Shown here: piece by piece, positions 39,252 to 51,357 of the stretch
How positions within the stretch are numbered: position 1 is the stretch's first letter
Layout of the letters: the number at the start of each line of letters is the position of its first letter
Assembly: GCA_029641185.1 (NCBI GenBank)
Contig: JAPWGK010000022.1
Location: forward strand, 310,001-374,000
Direction: 5' to 3'
DNA from: Pseudofabraea citricarpa
Taxonomy: Eukaryota; Ascomycota; Leotiomycetes; Helotiales; Dermateaceae
DNA: 64,000 bases
The notes under the pieces: generated by a model
What the model saw: the letters and a program-made list of their open reading frames with translations, nothing else
What the model was told of the DNA's origin: nothing
Databases searched by the model: none
Made by a program: the position numbers and the translations under genes

Positions 39252-39269
39252 TTGGGGGCTGGCCCCCAA
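39252..39269. repeat. G/C hairpin TTGGGGGC-TG-GCCCCCAA
   Basis: Perfect 8-bp inverted repeat with a 2-base loop. No T run follows and no gene ends nearby, so it is not interpreted as a terminator. Confidence 0.6.
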
Positions 39270-39627
39270 GAAAGAAAAAAGAACTAAAACAAGGTCCGAA
39301 TTCCCTCAGTATGTAAAGAAAGTTAATACTCATACAAGATAAAATTGTGCTGCACTGTATGGATGACTTCATCGCTACATTAGTACTTTAGCACGTGATA
39401 TAGAGTTGGCAGATGGCAACACCCAAACGCTTATCACTCCACCATGGTGTACATGGCACAAGACAGCCCAAGACAAGACAAGACCATAGCGTTGCCGGTT
39501 TCCAGATTGCTGATGGGCTGATGGTCAAGCTGATAGAAAGATGCACAAGAGATAGCGACGTAAGACAATGTCTGTATATCAAACACGCGGCACAGAATAA
39601 AACAAGACTGGCCGAGTTCGGTTTTTG

Positions 39628-39665
39628 TGGTGGTGGTGGTGGTGGTGGTGGTGATGGTGCTGGTG
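39628..39665. repeat. GGT trinucleotide microsatellite
   Basis: About seven GGT units followed by degenerate GAT/GCT variants. Confidence 0.85.
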
Positions 39666-40556
39666 CTCCAGGTGCGTGCTGGTGCTGATGGTAGTACATG
39701 TTCCTGACTCGAAGAAATCTTGGTGAGTTGTATTTTCTTTCCTTCCTCATGACTATGTACATGTACGTACCATCCTCTAGCAATGCTAAAAAAGAAAGAA
39801 CCCTCGGGCTCTGAAGGGAAGGTACAGAACAGTACAGAAGCAGGGCCCAGCCGGCGCCACGTTCCGTTTCATCACAGAGCTAAGATGAGCTAAGATGAGC
39901 TTCTGGCCGCCAAGAGTTCAAGCGATGCCAATGGTGAGCTACAAATGCTTATCGTAGCTCCCCACTTCCTTGCTTTCCCTCGAAGCCTCTGCATGCCCAG
40001 AAGACTAAAGCAAACTAGCACAAAGCATTGCGTCGTCTTTTTACCACAACTCACCACCCAGAAACATCGACAAACATGCAGAAGTGGTGAGAGCGACGGT
40101 GCGGGTAAATTAGAGACGAGAATAATACCACCGAGTAGAGAACTCTGCAGTACTGCACTCGCCCACTCGCCCATTCACCCAATCCTGCCCCCAGCTCATC
40201 AAGATTACTTCGGCTCCATCCATCCCCATCCAAACAACCCGGTCCACAGCTGATGACATTATTTTCTCCTGATCTTGGAATCGATGCTCTTCTCCAGAAC
40301 TCCATCCTTCTCCACAAGCTGCCCACGATAAGCTTCTAATTGATTAATCAAGTCGCTTCAGGAAGAGACTTCACACTCGTTTTCAGCTACTTAGGTACTG
40401 CATCCTGTCCACCGCCGTCGCAACCTTATTCCCTCGCTGCTTCCATTCCAACGCTGCAGACCTGCCATTCGCTCAGATCGTGTCGACAACAACAAACGCC
40501 CTGAAGACCTCGAAGTCTGCCGGATCATCCTTCGAGGACATCATAATAATTCAATC

Positions 40557-41943
40557 ATGCTGGCTAGAGTAGGTGTCGTGGCTGCATTGGCAGTTGGTGC
40601 TGTCAACGCAATCGCGTCCATCACAACTGTCGGATCCAAATTCTTTGACAGCGACGGCAAGCAATTCTTCGTCAAGGGTATGCCATCCTCCCTTGCAGAT
40701 GAGCTGAGAGCTAACTCCTCCAGGAATCGCATACCAACTCACTCCCGACGATCCCCTCATCAATACTGAACAATGTACTCGCGATGCGACTCTTATGCAG
40801 ACCCTGGGTGCCAATGCCATTCGCGTCTACCATGTTGACCCGGACGGAGACCATGATGGGTGCATGTCAGCGTTCGCAGACGCAGGAATTCACTTGATGG
40901 TGGATCTGGACACCTTTAATACCGTTGTCAATCCAGTATGTACTTCTCAGCCCGTATGGTGCTCTCACTAACTTCTGTAGACGGTAGCATCTTGGAACCA
41001 AACACAATTCGACGCCTATGCAAAGGTCATGGATGCATTCCACACGTACGACAACACCATGGCATTCTTCATTGGAAACGAGAATATCGCACTTGCAAAC
41101 CAATCGCTGGCTGCACCATACCTCAAGGCCGCTGCTCGCGATCTCAAGGGATACCGTGATCAGAAAGGATATCGTCCCATTCCTGTAGGATACTCGGCTG
41201 CAGATATCTCCGAGCTTCGACCTATGCTACAGAACTATCTCGCATGTGGAGGCAATTCCTCTGAGGCAGTAGACTTCTTCGGTCTCAATGCATATGAGTG
41301 GTGTGGAGACAGTTCTTTTGAAGTCTCAGGATATGAGACCTTGAACGATTATGCTGAGGGCTACAGTGTACCAATCTTCTTCTCCGAGACTGGTTGCAAT
41401 ACTGTTCGCCCACGCACTTTCCAAGACCAGACTGCTATCTTCGGCCCCCAGATGAACAGTCTCTGGTCTGGAGCTATCATTTATGAATGGATTAATGAGA
41501 CAAATGCTTACGGTCTCATCAAGTATGGTGATGATGTCTCACCAACTGTTGTTGCTTCTGGAGTGGTTGCAGGAATTTCCGTCACTGGCACACCCACTCC
41601 AGTTGTCCCTGATTTCGCAAATCTCCAGAGTCAATGGGCAACTTTGACACCAACTGGAGTCGCCAGTTCTGCATATGTCATCTCAACCATTACCCCTCCA
41701 GCATGTCCAGCTTCCACTGCTGGCGGATGGCTTGTTGATGGTAATGTGGCTCTTCCTTCAATTGGACAGACCCAAGGCGAATCATCAGCCTCTCCAACTG
41801 AAACCAGTGCATCAAGCGGTACAGGAACTGGATCCGCTGCTTCAGCAACAAGCACTGAAGGAAGTGCTTCTGGCGGCAAGGAAATAGCAGGGATGAGTGT
41901 GGGTCTTGTAGCAGTGATGCTCACATTCGTATTCTGGCTATGA
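40557..41943 (+). CDS. GH72 1,3-beta-glucanosyltransferase, GPI-anchored (Gas/Gel type)
   Basis: Exons 40557-40677, 40724-40935 and 40981-41943 give 431 residues. The enzyme cuts and re-joins beta-1,3-glucan chains at the cell wall. A signal peptide covers about residues 1-18 (MLARVGVVAALAVGAVNA). The catalytic domain starts at ITTVGSKFFDSDGKQFFVKG and includes GANAIRVYHVDP. The two catalytic Glu residues are seen as FFIGNEN (E145) and FFSETGCN (E247). From about residue 345 the protein becomes Ser/Thr-rich, and it ends in a hydrophobic tail (VGLVAVMLTFVFWL) typical of GPI attachment. No Cys-rich CBM43/X8 module follows the catalytic domain, so this is the shorter subclass. Introns of 46 and 45 nt have clear GCTAAC/ACTAAC branch sites. 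Related to yeast Gas and Aspergillus Gel proteins; the precise orthologue is not assigned. Confidence 0.95.
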
Positions 41944-43472
41944 GAATATCGATGTACATTTCCCTGTATGTTGTACATACATGTTTTTTGCTTGGGAGTA
42001 TAGGTTTTCACTACATGAACATGAGCGCATGAATAGACGATAGAGCGCTGGCGTTTGTATATGGAGTATACTTGCTTGGGTTTGTGCTTGTGGTTTTGCT
42101 GTCTGGGTTACCTACCCTCCAGGTTGTTTCCAACGGTATCAAAAGTGGTGGAGTATAATTGGTATTATGAGGTCAATTGAGCTGAAATGGAAGGACGAGA
42201 TTCTGATCATGATTATCACCTTTGCTTTGTCTGTTTTGTGCTGGTGAAGTCGTTCATGAGGGCAAATCTTATTGCTACCGCTTGATCGGGTGTGTTCTTT
42301 TTACTGGTGTAGATGTGGAGGTATTAAGTGGAACTATTGAGGTTTTTATCGCGTTTTTACTCTGTCGTCATGGATATAGACAAATCAATTCACAATATCA
42401 TGACATGCACTTCTCGTTGACAATTCTCCTCTTTTCGTCAGCAACGGAAGCGGATAAAGAATTCGCCGTAAGACAGCGGCCTGTGATGAGATGAGACGAG
42501 ATGAGGTCAGAGAACTTGAGATAGTTCATTCAAAGCCGATGTAGGTCTCTCTCTCTCTCTTTCTCTCTCTCTCTTATGGATTATGCGATTGGAATTGAGA
42601 GAGCTGTGGTTGAATCAGTAGGTAGGTAAGTACCTAATCGCGGCTGAGAGCGGTCGCCAAGCTATCTTTGTGTTTTCTTCTCTTTTCCACGCCTCCCCTT
42701 TCTTTTCAGCTTATCTTTTGATTCTTAATTCAGCATAACTAGTTAGGCCAGAAATATGATTTCTAGTCCTCAGGAAATAGAATACATAAGTAAGCATTCT
42801 ATGCTGGTGTATTTAGGTTGTGGATTTAGCAATTTCGCTTCTGCAAAGACTTCTGTGTGTAGTTTCAAGAGTCTGTGTGTGAGATATGCCCCGTTGCTTT
42901 CCTACGGCAGCCGCAGAGCCGCAATCTGACCTAGTATAATTCTTGACACCCTCCTTCTTTTCTACCAGTAAATCTGAGCTGGTTGCGGGAAGGGGGTTGA
43001 TTGGTGGCCTTGGCTGAACACATAGTGGCAAGCGAGCTTTGGAGGAAAGAAGGGTCGCACCGCACACCATGATTGCAACCCTTCCCTGCGCCAAGAATAT
43101 CGTTTCTGCAAAATAACTTTATTAATACAGACCTGCTCGCAGCCTGCATCTTGATCTTTGGTGGACATGGGTATTCGAAAGCCGCATGCCACCACTATAG
43201 AGGTTGAGAATGGAAGGCTAAGTACTGCTTATAGAACCTCTTGGCCCCAAATCTAGAAGGCTTTGTAGTCATGGTTCACTTGCGCTTTTTATAGTTCTTG
43301 CGGTCTCGAAGATATTTTACTATCGCGTCTTTCCAGGCTCCGGCTTTGAACGGCATAGTATCGTCTCAATATCTAACAACCTTATTTGTATTCTATATCG
43401 TCCTGGTAAGTCTTTCTTCATGTCTTTTCTGCTGATGGCGTTGAAGGCTGAAGCTTATGTTAGGTGTCGTCC
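41944..43472. other. Intergenic region, 1.5 kb, no gene seen
   Basis: Contains the GH72 3' UTR, a TC microsatellite (42546-42574) and, near its end, a likely 5' UTR intron (about 43406-43462, GTAAGT...GTTAG) of the following membrane-protein gene. The short frames on both strands look like chance openings. Confidence 0.45.
42546..42574. repeat. TC microsatellite
   Basis: Run of TC dinucleotides with one TT interruption, about 29 bp. Confidence 0.85.
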
Positions 43473-44526
43473 ATGGCGTCGCATAATCCACCGCTCGAAA
43501 TGGCAGATATGAGTGACGTGCAGGCTCCAAGGAACATGGAAAAGGGCAAGGAAGTGCCTAAGCTACAAGCTATTCTTTTAGTCGCTTGCATAATATCTAT
43601 TGCCAGCTCAGTTGCTATTGTCCACACTTCTAATGGCCGGCCTGTTGATCAATGGATACAATTCGGGGCATCGGCTGAACCATCCGTCTTACTTGCTATA
43701 TTTTCAGGCATCATTGAAACTGCTCTGAGTCTTTTGTTCTCGAGCGCCATCCCTATCGTCTGGTGGCAGAGAGCTATCAACGGTGCCTGCATAGATGAGT
43801 TGCATTTCATCTGGAACGGCGGCAATCGGAACAGCTTCAGAGGATTCTGGAGAGTCTCAAATTCAGCGCATCAAGTCGTCTGGACCGGCATTCTTGTCAT
43901 GGCGCAGATCGCAGCCAACCCTCTACTTCAGCGCTCGAGCGATATATCTTTCCGAGAATTTCAATCGACCCAGCCATTACCATGGTCACTCCCAGGTGCT
44001 ATCCCGGACGGGTGGATGGGAGTTGTTGACTTGGATACTCCGACAAACGTGACCGGGACCAGTCTTTTCATGGATATTATTCAGGATTAGTACAAAAACA
44101 GTTCCATCGTAGATGACTGCCCCGATACCTGCCGGAACACTGTAGTAGGGGCAGGCATCGCAGCGAATTGCACGTCAAGCCAGTACTATGTGGATCTGTC
44201 TGCTCCTGAGAACACAGAGGTTTTAGCATTCGATGTCAATCTTACACGTACCGACGATGCGCTTGGCGATCCGTTTCTTTCCTTGAGCATCTAATGTCGA
44301 GAGTTCTTGGAATGCCACCATGACCGTCGAGGTATGCAAGATCCGCTCAGCCATCGTCACGTACGAGACGACAACACAAGATAACGTACTCGTCTTAGAG
44401 CTGCACCCAATGCCTGTGCCGCTATCCATTAAGCCATCTAAGGGCGACTCGCCTTCTGCAGCAAATGGCCGCGCCGCAGGTCTTTTGGCTGGCTTGCAGT
44501 GGCTAGCTACCAATTATGCCTCTTAG
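43473..44526 (+). pseudogene. 5' half of a disrupted fungal membrane-protein gene
   Basis: From ATG 43473 the frame encodes two N-terminal membrane segments (PKLQAILLVACIISIASS... and a segment around EPSVLLAIFSGIIETALS), a further helix (TGILVMAQIAANPLL) and then an outside domain. The frame hits TAG at 44088-44090 but continues open past it for 64 codons, with Cys and N-glycosylation-like sites (DDCPDTCRNTV, AANCTSSQYY), to a second stop at about 44290. The reading then shifts by one frame (SSWNATMTVEVCKIRSAIV) and runs to 44526, ending LLAGLQWLATNYAS. The layout resembles the large DUF3176-like family of fungal multi-pass membrane proteins; that assignment is tentative. The missing 3' part lies at about 50707-51357, beyond an AT-rich insertion. 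Confidence 0.7.
44088..44090 (+). other. In-frame TAG inside the membrane-protein pseudogene
   Basis: TAG follows DIIQD and is followed by an equally good reading frame. TAG is one C-to-T step from CAG, in CpA context, which is the preferred RIP change. Confidence 0.7.
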
Positions 44527-44640
44527 AATGAGGAACGAATGAGAAGAGGTTTAAGACGCACGTGATAAGAGAGAAAGCTAGAAAAGTTTATACCGGTCGG
44601 GTGCCCTCTGATTGGTTCTTTTAGCGTGCGTTCTAGTTGG

Positions 44641-44732
44641 TCGGCGTTCTGGCTTCTGGTTAGTCGGCGTTCTGGCTTCTGGTTAGTTGGAGTTCTGGCC
44701 TCTAATTAGCTAGCGTTCTAGCTTCTAGTTAG
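44641..44732. repeat. 23-bp tandem repeat (about four copies)
   Basis: Units starting TCGGCGTTCTGGCTTCTGG and ending TTAG: copies at 44641 and 44664 are identical, and the next two are increasingly altered. A further partial unit ends at about 44764. It lies in the part of the insertion not affected by RIP. Confidence 0.8.
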
Positions 44733-44840
44733 CTGAAATTTCCTGAATCCTGCCTTCTGGTTAGTTCCTTTCTATGATTTCTGGTTAGTTCGGTGGTTGG
44801 TTTGGTAGTTGGTTCGGTAGTTAGTAGCTGGTTCGGTAGC

Positions 44841-44913
44841 TCGGCGCGTGTTTTCTTTTATCCGTACGAGCGTAGCGTAAGCGAGGATTCGGCGCGCGTT
44901 TTCTTTTATCCGT
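44841..44913. repeat. Direct repeat of 25 bp, 48 bp apart
   Basis: 44841-44865 and 44889-44913 share TCGGCGCG, one differing base (T/C), then GTTTTCTTTTATCCGT. Confidence 0.85.
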
Positions 44914-44951
44914 GTAAGAGAGCGTACTATAGTATAAGTAAGAATTTAGTA

Positions 44952-45072
<121 letters not shown>

Positions 45073-45102
45073 TTAATAATAATAATTATTATTTATTATT
45101 AT

Positions 45103-45275
45103 TATTAAAAGAATTATTTATTTTTATTTTTATCTTTTAAGTTATAAGTATTTAATTAAATCTTAGTATTTTATATAAATAATATATTATATATAAGTTA
45201 ATATATTTATAAATAAAATAACTAAATATTAATATATATTTATAATTATAAAATAATTATATATATATATTAATT
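45103..45275. repeat. Reverse-oriented fragment of the family B LTR
   Basis: Reads as the reverse complement of the 209-bp LTR at 19259-19467: for example AAGTTATAAGTATTTAATTA and the segment ATATAAGTTAATATATTTAT line up in order. It is more AT-converted than the LTRs in the first block. Confidence 0.6.
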
Positions 45276-45537
45276 AAATAAATTCTTTTATTAATATATA
45301 TAAGATTTTAAAAGAAATTAAAAAAAAAAGAAAAATTTAATTAATACTAATAATTTTTATTTTAATATTAACTTTTAAAATAATAAATATTAAGTTAATA
45401 TTTAAATCTTATATTATTATTATATTTTAATAAATAATATAAATACTAATAAATTATATTTTTTAGTTTTATTTAAGTATTTAATTAGTTTTAATTTATT
45501 TAATAAAAGAAATATAATTATAATATTAAAATTTATT

Positions 45538-45665
45538 AATATTAAAAGAATTATTTATTTATATTTATATTTTTTAAGTTATAAATATTTAATTAAGTTT
45601 TAGTATTTTATATAAATAATATATTTATAAATAAAATAATTATAAGATAATTATATTAATAATTA
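45538..45665. repeat. Second reverse-oriented, shortened family B LTR fragment
   Basis: Starts TATTAAAAGAATTAT and ends ATAAGATAATTATATTAATA, matching the two ends of the reversed LTR, but with an internal deletion of about 80 bp. Confidence 0.55.
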
Positions 45666-46825
45666 AGAGAATTATTATAAATAAGTTAATTATATTTAAT
45701 AATATATTAAGATATTTTATATTTTTATTTATTAAAATTATAATTAATATAAGAATTATAAAAGAAATTAATTAAAAATTATATTTAATATTATATTCTT
45801 AAGAATTTTAATTTATTAATAATATTAGATAAATTTACTAAGAGAATAATAAATATATAATTTAAAATTAAATTAATTTTATTTATTAAATTAATATAAG
45901 TAAGATTATTAATAAAAAAGAAATTATATTATTAATATTAATATATCTTTCTTACTTTTAATTATAATTATAAATATAAATTAAATATAAATATTATTAT
46001 TATAATATTAGTTATATAATACTTTAGGTATTTATTTTTATTATAAGATTTAATTTTTTAAACTTATATTATTAAATTCTTAAATATAAACTTTTATTAT
46101 TTTATTAATACTAAAATATAATATTTTTATTAATATTTTAGGTATTTTATAATAAATAAGTTATATAAGTTATTAGAATATATAAGCTATAAAATTAAAA
46201 AAAAATACTCGAATATTATAATAAGATAATAAATATTAGGGCGTATCCGAATCTATAATATTATAAACGTAACTAGTAACTAATATAATATATATAATTA
46301 CGTATAAGGTATATTTAGTAATCGAATTAATAATCGTAAAAGTAAAAGGTAAAAGAAATAATTAATTAATTATAATAGTAAAATATAAATAATAATATAT
46401 AATTCCTAGAATACTTAAAAAGTACTTATAAAGCCCTTATATAATAATACCTAAGGTAATAATAACTCCTTATAAAAGCAAAGAAAGTAATAAAATCAAG
46501 TATATAACCCTATTATAATATCTTATAAAATATTATTATTATTATTAAAAGTATAAGAAATTATTAAGATAATTTAAGTTTATTTTTTTATAAGAATATT
46601 AAGTTAAATTATATAATAATAATAAATATTATATATATTAATAATAATCTAATATTTTATATTATTAATAAAATAATATATTTTTAGATAAACTAATAAT
46701 TATAAAATATCTTAGTATAATATATATAAGATATTTTAAGAATATATTAAATTAATATATACTTAAGTTTATTAAATTTTATTATTTATAATAAAAATAT
46801 TAATATCTTTTAATATTATAAAATT

Positions 46826-47040
46826 AATATAATAATTTATTATAATAACTTATAATAATTAATATAAAATAATTATTTAATTAAAAAAATTATAAATTTT
46901 CTTTTAATATATTAATTATATAAATAATAAAATTAAAAGATTAACTTATTTAATTAAATTAATAAAAGTATTATTAATTTCTAGAATAATTATATTCTAA
47001 AGTAAATATAATAATATATAATATATATTATAATAATAAA
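46826..47040 (+). repeat. About 210-bp AT-rich repeat, arm 1
   Basis: Shares a long ordered match (TTATTATAATAACTTATAAT, then TATTAATTATATAAATAATA, then ATAATTATATTCTAAA) with 47850-48065 and 50280-50490, and with the reverse complement of 47618-47832 and 49885-50110. Confidence 0.6.
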
Positions 47041-47617
47041 AAAGAATTTTATTATAAGAGAATTTAAAAAATATATATTAGTTATAAGAATTTAAATTAA
47101 AAGAATTCTAATAAAAGCTTATAATTTTATAAGTATAATTAAATAATATTATATATTTATTTAATATATTTATTATATTATAATTATAAATATTATTTAA
47201 AGTTATTAATAATATTATAAGTTTTAATAAATTAATTTATATATTATTAGTATTTAATATATACTTATAAATAATAAAATTAAACTTATTATTATTATTA
47301 ATTATTTAATATATTATTATAATTAAAAAAGTTATAAATAAAATATAAAAGTTATAAGTAACCTAATAAATTATAAATATATTTTTAATATATATAATAA
47401 GCTAAAAATAATTATTATATATAATATAATATTAAATTCTAATATTTTAATAAAAAAAATATATTAAGTAAAATAAATATTAAAATAAATTATTTATATT
47501 AATTATAATATAATAAAAATATATATATATATTATATAATTATCTTATAAGCTTATATTATTCTAAAGTATATATAATAATATATAATTAAGATTTTAAT
47601 TTTAATAAAAAGTTTTA

Positions 47618-48065
47618 ATTATATATTATTATATATATTTTAGAATATAATTATTTTAAAAGTTAATAATACTTTTATTAATTTAATTAAATAAATTAAC
47701 TTTTTAATTTTATTATTTATATAATTAATATATTAATAATTTTTCTTTTATAATTCTTATACTAAAATAATTATCTTATAATTATTATAATATATTATTA
47801 TAATAAATAAAATTATATTAATTATATAATAACTAAGAATACTAATAATAAAATTAATATAATAATTTATTATAATAACTTATAATAATTAATATAAAAT
47901 AATTATTTTATTATAAGAATTATAAAAGAAAAACTATTAATATATTAATTATATAAATAATAAAATTAAAAAGTTAATTTATTTAATCGAGTTAATAAAA
48001 GTATTATTAGCTTTTAAAATAATTATATTCTAAAATATATATTATTTATATATAATATATATTAT
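47618..48065. repeat. Large palindrome made of two 210-bp arms
   Basis: Left arm 47618-47832 is the imperfect reverse complement of right arm 47850-48065, with about 20 bp between them. An inverted pair of this size could be two terminal repeats of a small non-autonomous DNA element or a foldback element. Confidence 0.6.
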
Positions 48066-49884
48066 AATACTTATAATATTAAAAGATATTAATAATAATT
48101 ATAAAAGAAACTTTTAATATTACTTATAATATAAAAGTATTTATTATAACTTATATTATAAAAATTATAAAAGATTTTATTATCCTAGAATTATAAGTAT
48201 TATAAAAAGAAAAACTAAGTTATTTATAAAAAACTTAATATTATTAATAATAATAAATATTATTATTTATTTAATAAATAAACTTAATAATTCTTTTAAG
48301 AATATACTAAAAGAGAAAAGCTTATTTATTATATTATATTATTAAGTTACTTAAGAAAAATATATTTTAATTAATAAAATTAAAAGATATATTATAAGAA
48401 ATATAATTATTTAATTTTTAATTTATAAATAAAAATAAAAATAAAAGAATATTATAAATATTTAAGAAATTATAATTAATTATATAAGTTTATAATAATA
48501 TAAGTAAGAAAATTATATTAACTTAATTATTAATTATATAATATATAAGCTAATATTAAATATTTTATATAATAAGTATATATATAATTTATTATAAAAT
48601 TAAATTATAAGTTTTATATTAAATTACTAAAAAAGTTATAAGAAAAACTAAAAATTAAATATAATTTAATATTAAAAGTAATTAAATTATTATATAAAAT
48701 ATTAAAAATAAGAAATTATTAGTTTAAAATTTATTATTTTTATTATATTAATAAAATAAAAATAATTTAATTATTATATAATTTATACTTATTATATAAT
48801 ATTATTATATTTAAAGTAATAAACTTTTAAATTAATAATATTTTATTTCTTATTAATAATAAATTTATTAATATTAAGAAAATAAAATTTTATAATATAA
48901 AGTTTTTAGCTAAAAATTAAAAGATATTTATTATAAATAATCTACTAAAATTTAATAAAAGAATTATATAATTTTAATCTAATAAATTAATTAATTTTAT
49001 ATAAGAATATTAATATAATAATTTAAATATTATTAATAATAAATATATTATTATATTAATTACTTTTAAAAAAATTATATATTTTATTCTTATATTAAAA
49101 GATTAATATATAATATAATATACTTATAATATATATATTATATTTATTTATTAACTAAAGGTTTCTTTTATTTTTCTTTTTTAATTTAAATAATTAATCC
49201 TAAGAAATTAAATATAAAAATATTAAATTAATAAATTAAATAATAATAAGATAATATTATTAGAAGCTTAAAGTTTATTAAATTAAATATAATAATATTA
49301 AATTTATTTACTTTTATAAATATCTTATTTATAAATAATAAGAATCTTTTATTATAAGTTAAATATATTATTATATTTTTTAATTTTATAAGAAAAATAA
49401 ATATATTTTATTAATTATTAATATTAATAAAATATAAGAGAATAATATAAATTATATTAGTTATTAAGTTATATAAGATAACTTATAAGTTTAATATTAT
49501 TAAAGTAATTAAATTAATTATTATAAATATATTTTTTATTATAATATTATTATTTATTTATATAATAAATTTAAAGTTATTATTTAATTATTTTATTTAA
49601 CTAAAAATTATATAAGAAAAATCTCTTATAATTAATATAATATACTTTTACTAGGTATATAAATATAAGAAAATTAAAAAAAATTAAGTAAATTAAAAAA
49701 AATATTAATCTAATAAATATTATAATAAAAAATAAAAATTATAATAATATTTATTAATTAAATCGATTTATATCTAATAAAATAAATAAAAAAAATATAA
49801 AAGTAAAAGAATAAAAGAATTAAAAATATATTATAAGATATTAGATAAAATAAAATAAAATTATTTTTAGGTAATTTTAATATT

Positions 49885-50490
49885 ATAATATATATTATAT
49901 ATTATTATATATACTTTAAAATATAATTATACTAGAAACTAATAATCCTTTTATTAACTTGATTAAATAAATTAATTTTTGAATTTTATTACTTATATAA
50001 TTAATATATTAATAATTTTTCTTTTATAATTCTTTTAATTAAATAATTATCTTATAATTATTATTATAAGTTATTATAATAAATAAAATTATATTAATTA
50101 TATAATAACTAAAAGTATTATTAATTATAAGAGTATTAAATTTCTAATATAAAATCTTTTTTCTTTTTAATAAAAAATAATATTATAAAAAGTATTCGAA
50201 TATATTTTTAATAAAATCTTTTAATTTATATATTTATTAATTAATATTAATATCTTTTATTATTATATAATTATATAATTCTATTTATTATTATAACTTA
50301 TAATAATTATTATAAGATAATCTTTTAATTAAAAGAATTATAAAAGAAAATTAATATAAATACTTATATTTATATAAATAAAATTAAATAATTAATTTAT
50401 TCGATTAAATTAATTAAAAAGTTATTAAATTAAAATAATTATATTTTAATTTACGTATAATAATATATAATATATATTATAATAATAATA
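49885..50490. repeat. Second inverted pair of the 210-bp repeat
   Basis: 49885-50110 matches the left-arm orientation and 50280-50490 the right-arm orientation, separated by about 170 bp of unrelated AT-rich sequence. Confidence 0.55.
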
Positions 50491-50706
50491 ATAATTAAAT
50501 AATTAACTTTTTATAATTATTTTAATAATATTACTAATAAGTTTTAATTTTATAATATTTAATATAATATATTATATTAATAATTATTACTTAAAAAGAA
50601 AATTAATATTTTTTAAAAGTATTTATTATATTATTTAATATATATAAGATTTAAAGTAATATTCTAAGAGGTTAGTTTAGCCGAAGGCTAACCTCTATTT
50701 TATATC

Positions 50707-51357
50707 TAACGCTTCCATCGTCCATGATAGCTCGACAAACGCCTATATGTGTGACACCAGTGGCATTTTAGCTGACCAATATGTCGAGGTTGACTTGGAT
50801 AAGTACTCGAGCCGGGCGGATTGCGCTGATCAGTGGCGCAGCCCGACCGAGTATCTGCTCCAGAACATGCATCAGGTCGTCTTTCGATCCACTTCCGAAG
50901 CTGACAACGGTATCTACCCCATTTACCTACTTGTGCGCTCATCCCGGCTTTCTTGCTCTTCTGCTTTTGCTTTATCTTTTCTGCTTTCCTTTAACCAAGA
51001 CTGACGGTGGGAATAGGAATATCTGGATCCATGTCAAGAACTTCCATCACTACACAGGAACTAGTATATGCTTCGGCCTATACCTACCTCTGGGCGGCAA
51101 CCGCTCTCTACCTCGTTACACTACTCAACATCCTTCTGCTATACGGGGGATTCCTGAATCTTCACCAACCCGCCACGCTCAGTCCTCTCGAGACGGCAAA
51201 AGCACTTACGTGTTTCGTCACCCTGCCTGTGGTCTCGGCGGCTACAGATGTGGTTACGGCTGACGAGATCGTTGAGAAGTTTGGCCATCTGAGATTATGG
51301 AAAGGGTCCGAGAAACAAGACGAGCAGGAACAGAGGATGCTTGAAGATGTGTTTTGA
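50707..51357 (+). pseudogene. 3' half of the disrupted membrane-protein gene
   Basis: An open frame reads NASIVHDSSTNAYMCDTS from about 50708, continues through DCADQWRSPTEYLLQNMHQV, is spliced at 50909/51017 (GTATCT...AATAG, phase 1) and ends at 51357. Exon 2 carries one strong membrane segment (YTYLWAATALYLVTLLNILLLYGGF) followed by LSPLETAKAL, a juxtamembrane motif that I associate with the C-terminal ends of fungal multi-pass proteins of the family seen at 43473. It has no start codon of its own that would give a complete protein. Together with 43473-44526 it makes one broken gene. A shortened transcript cannot be excluded. Confidence 0.65.

Larger units (their letters stand above)
38955..40556. 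other. Intergenic region, 1.6 kb, with microsatellite and hairpin
   Basis: This lies between two divergently facing 5' ends (F-box-like gene, minus; GH72 gene, plus). It includes a perfect 8-bp hairpin at 39252-39269, a GGT repeat at about 39628-39665 and a short GAGCTAAGAT direct repeat near 39880-39902. The open frames are low-complexity or overlap on opposite strands without family resemblance. The last 300 bp, rich in C and T, are probably the GH72 promoter and 5' UTR. Confidence 0.45.

Noticed and set aside
39413..39688. Open frame ending in poly-Gly
   Set aside because: The Gly run is just the GGT microsatellite read in frame; the rest has no coding look.
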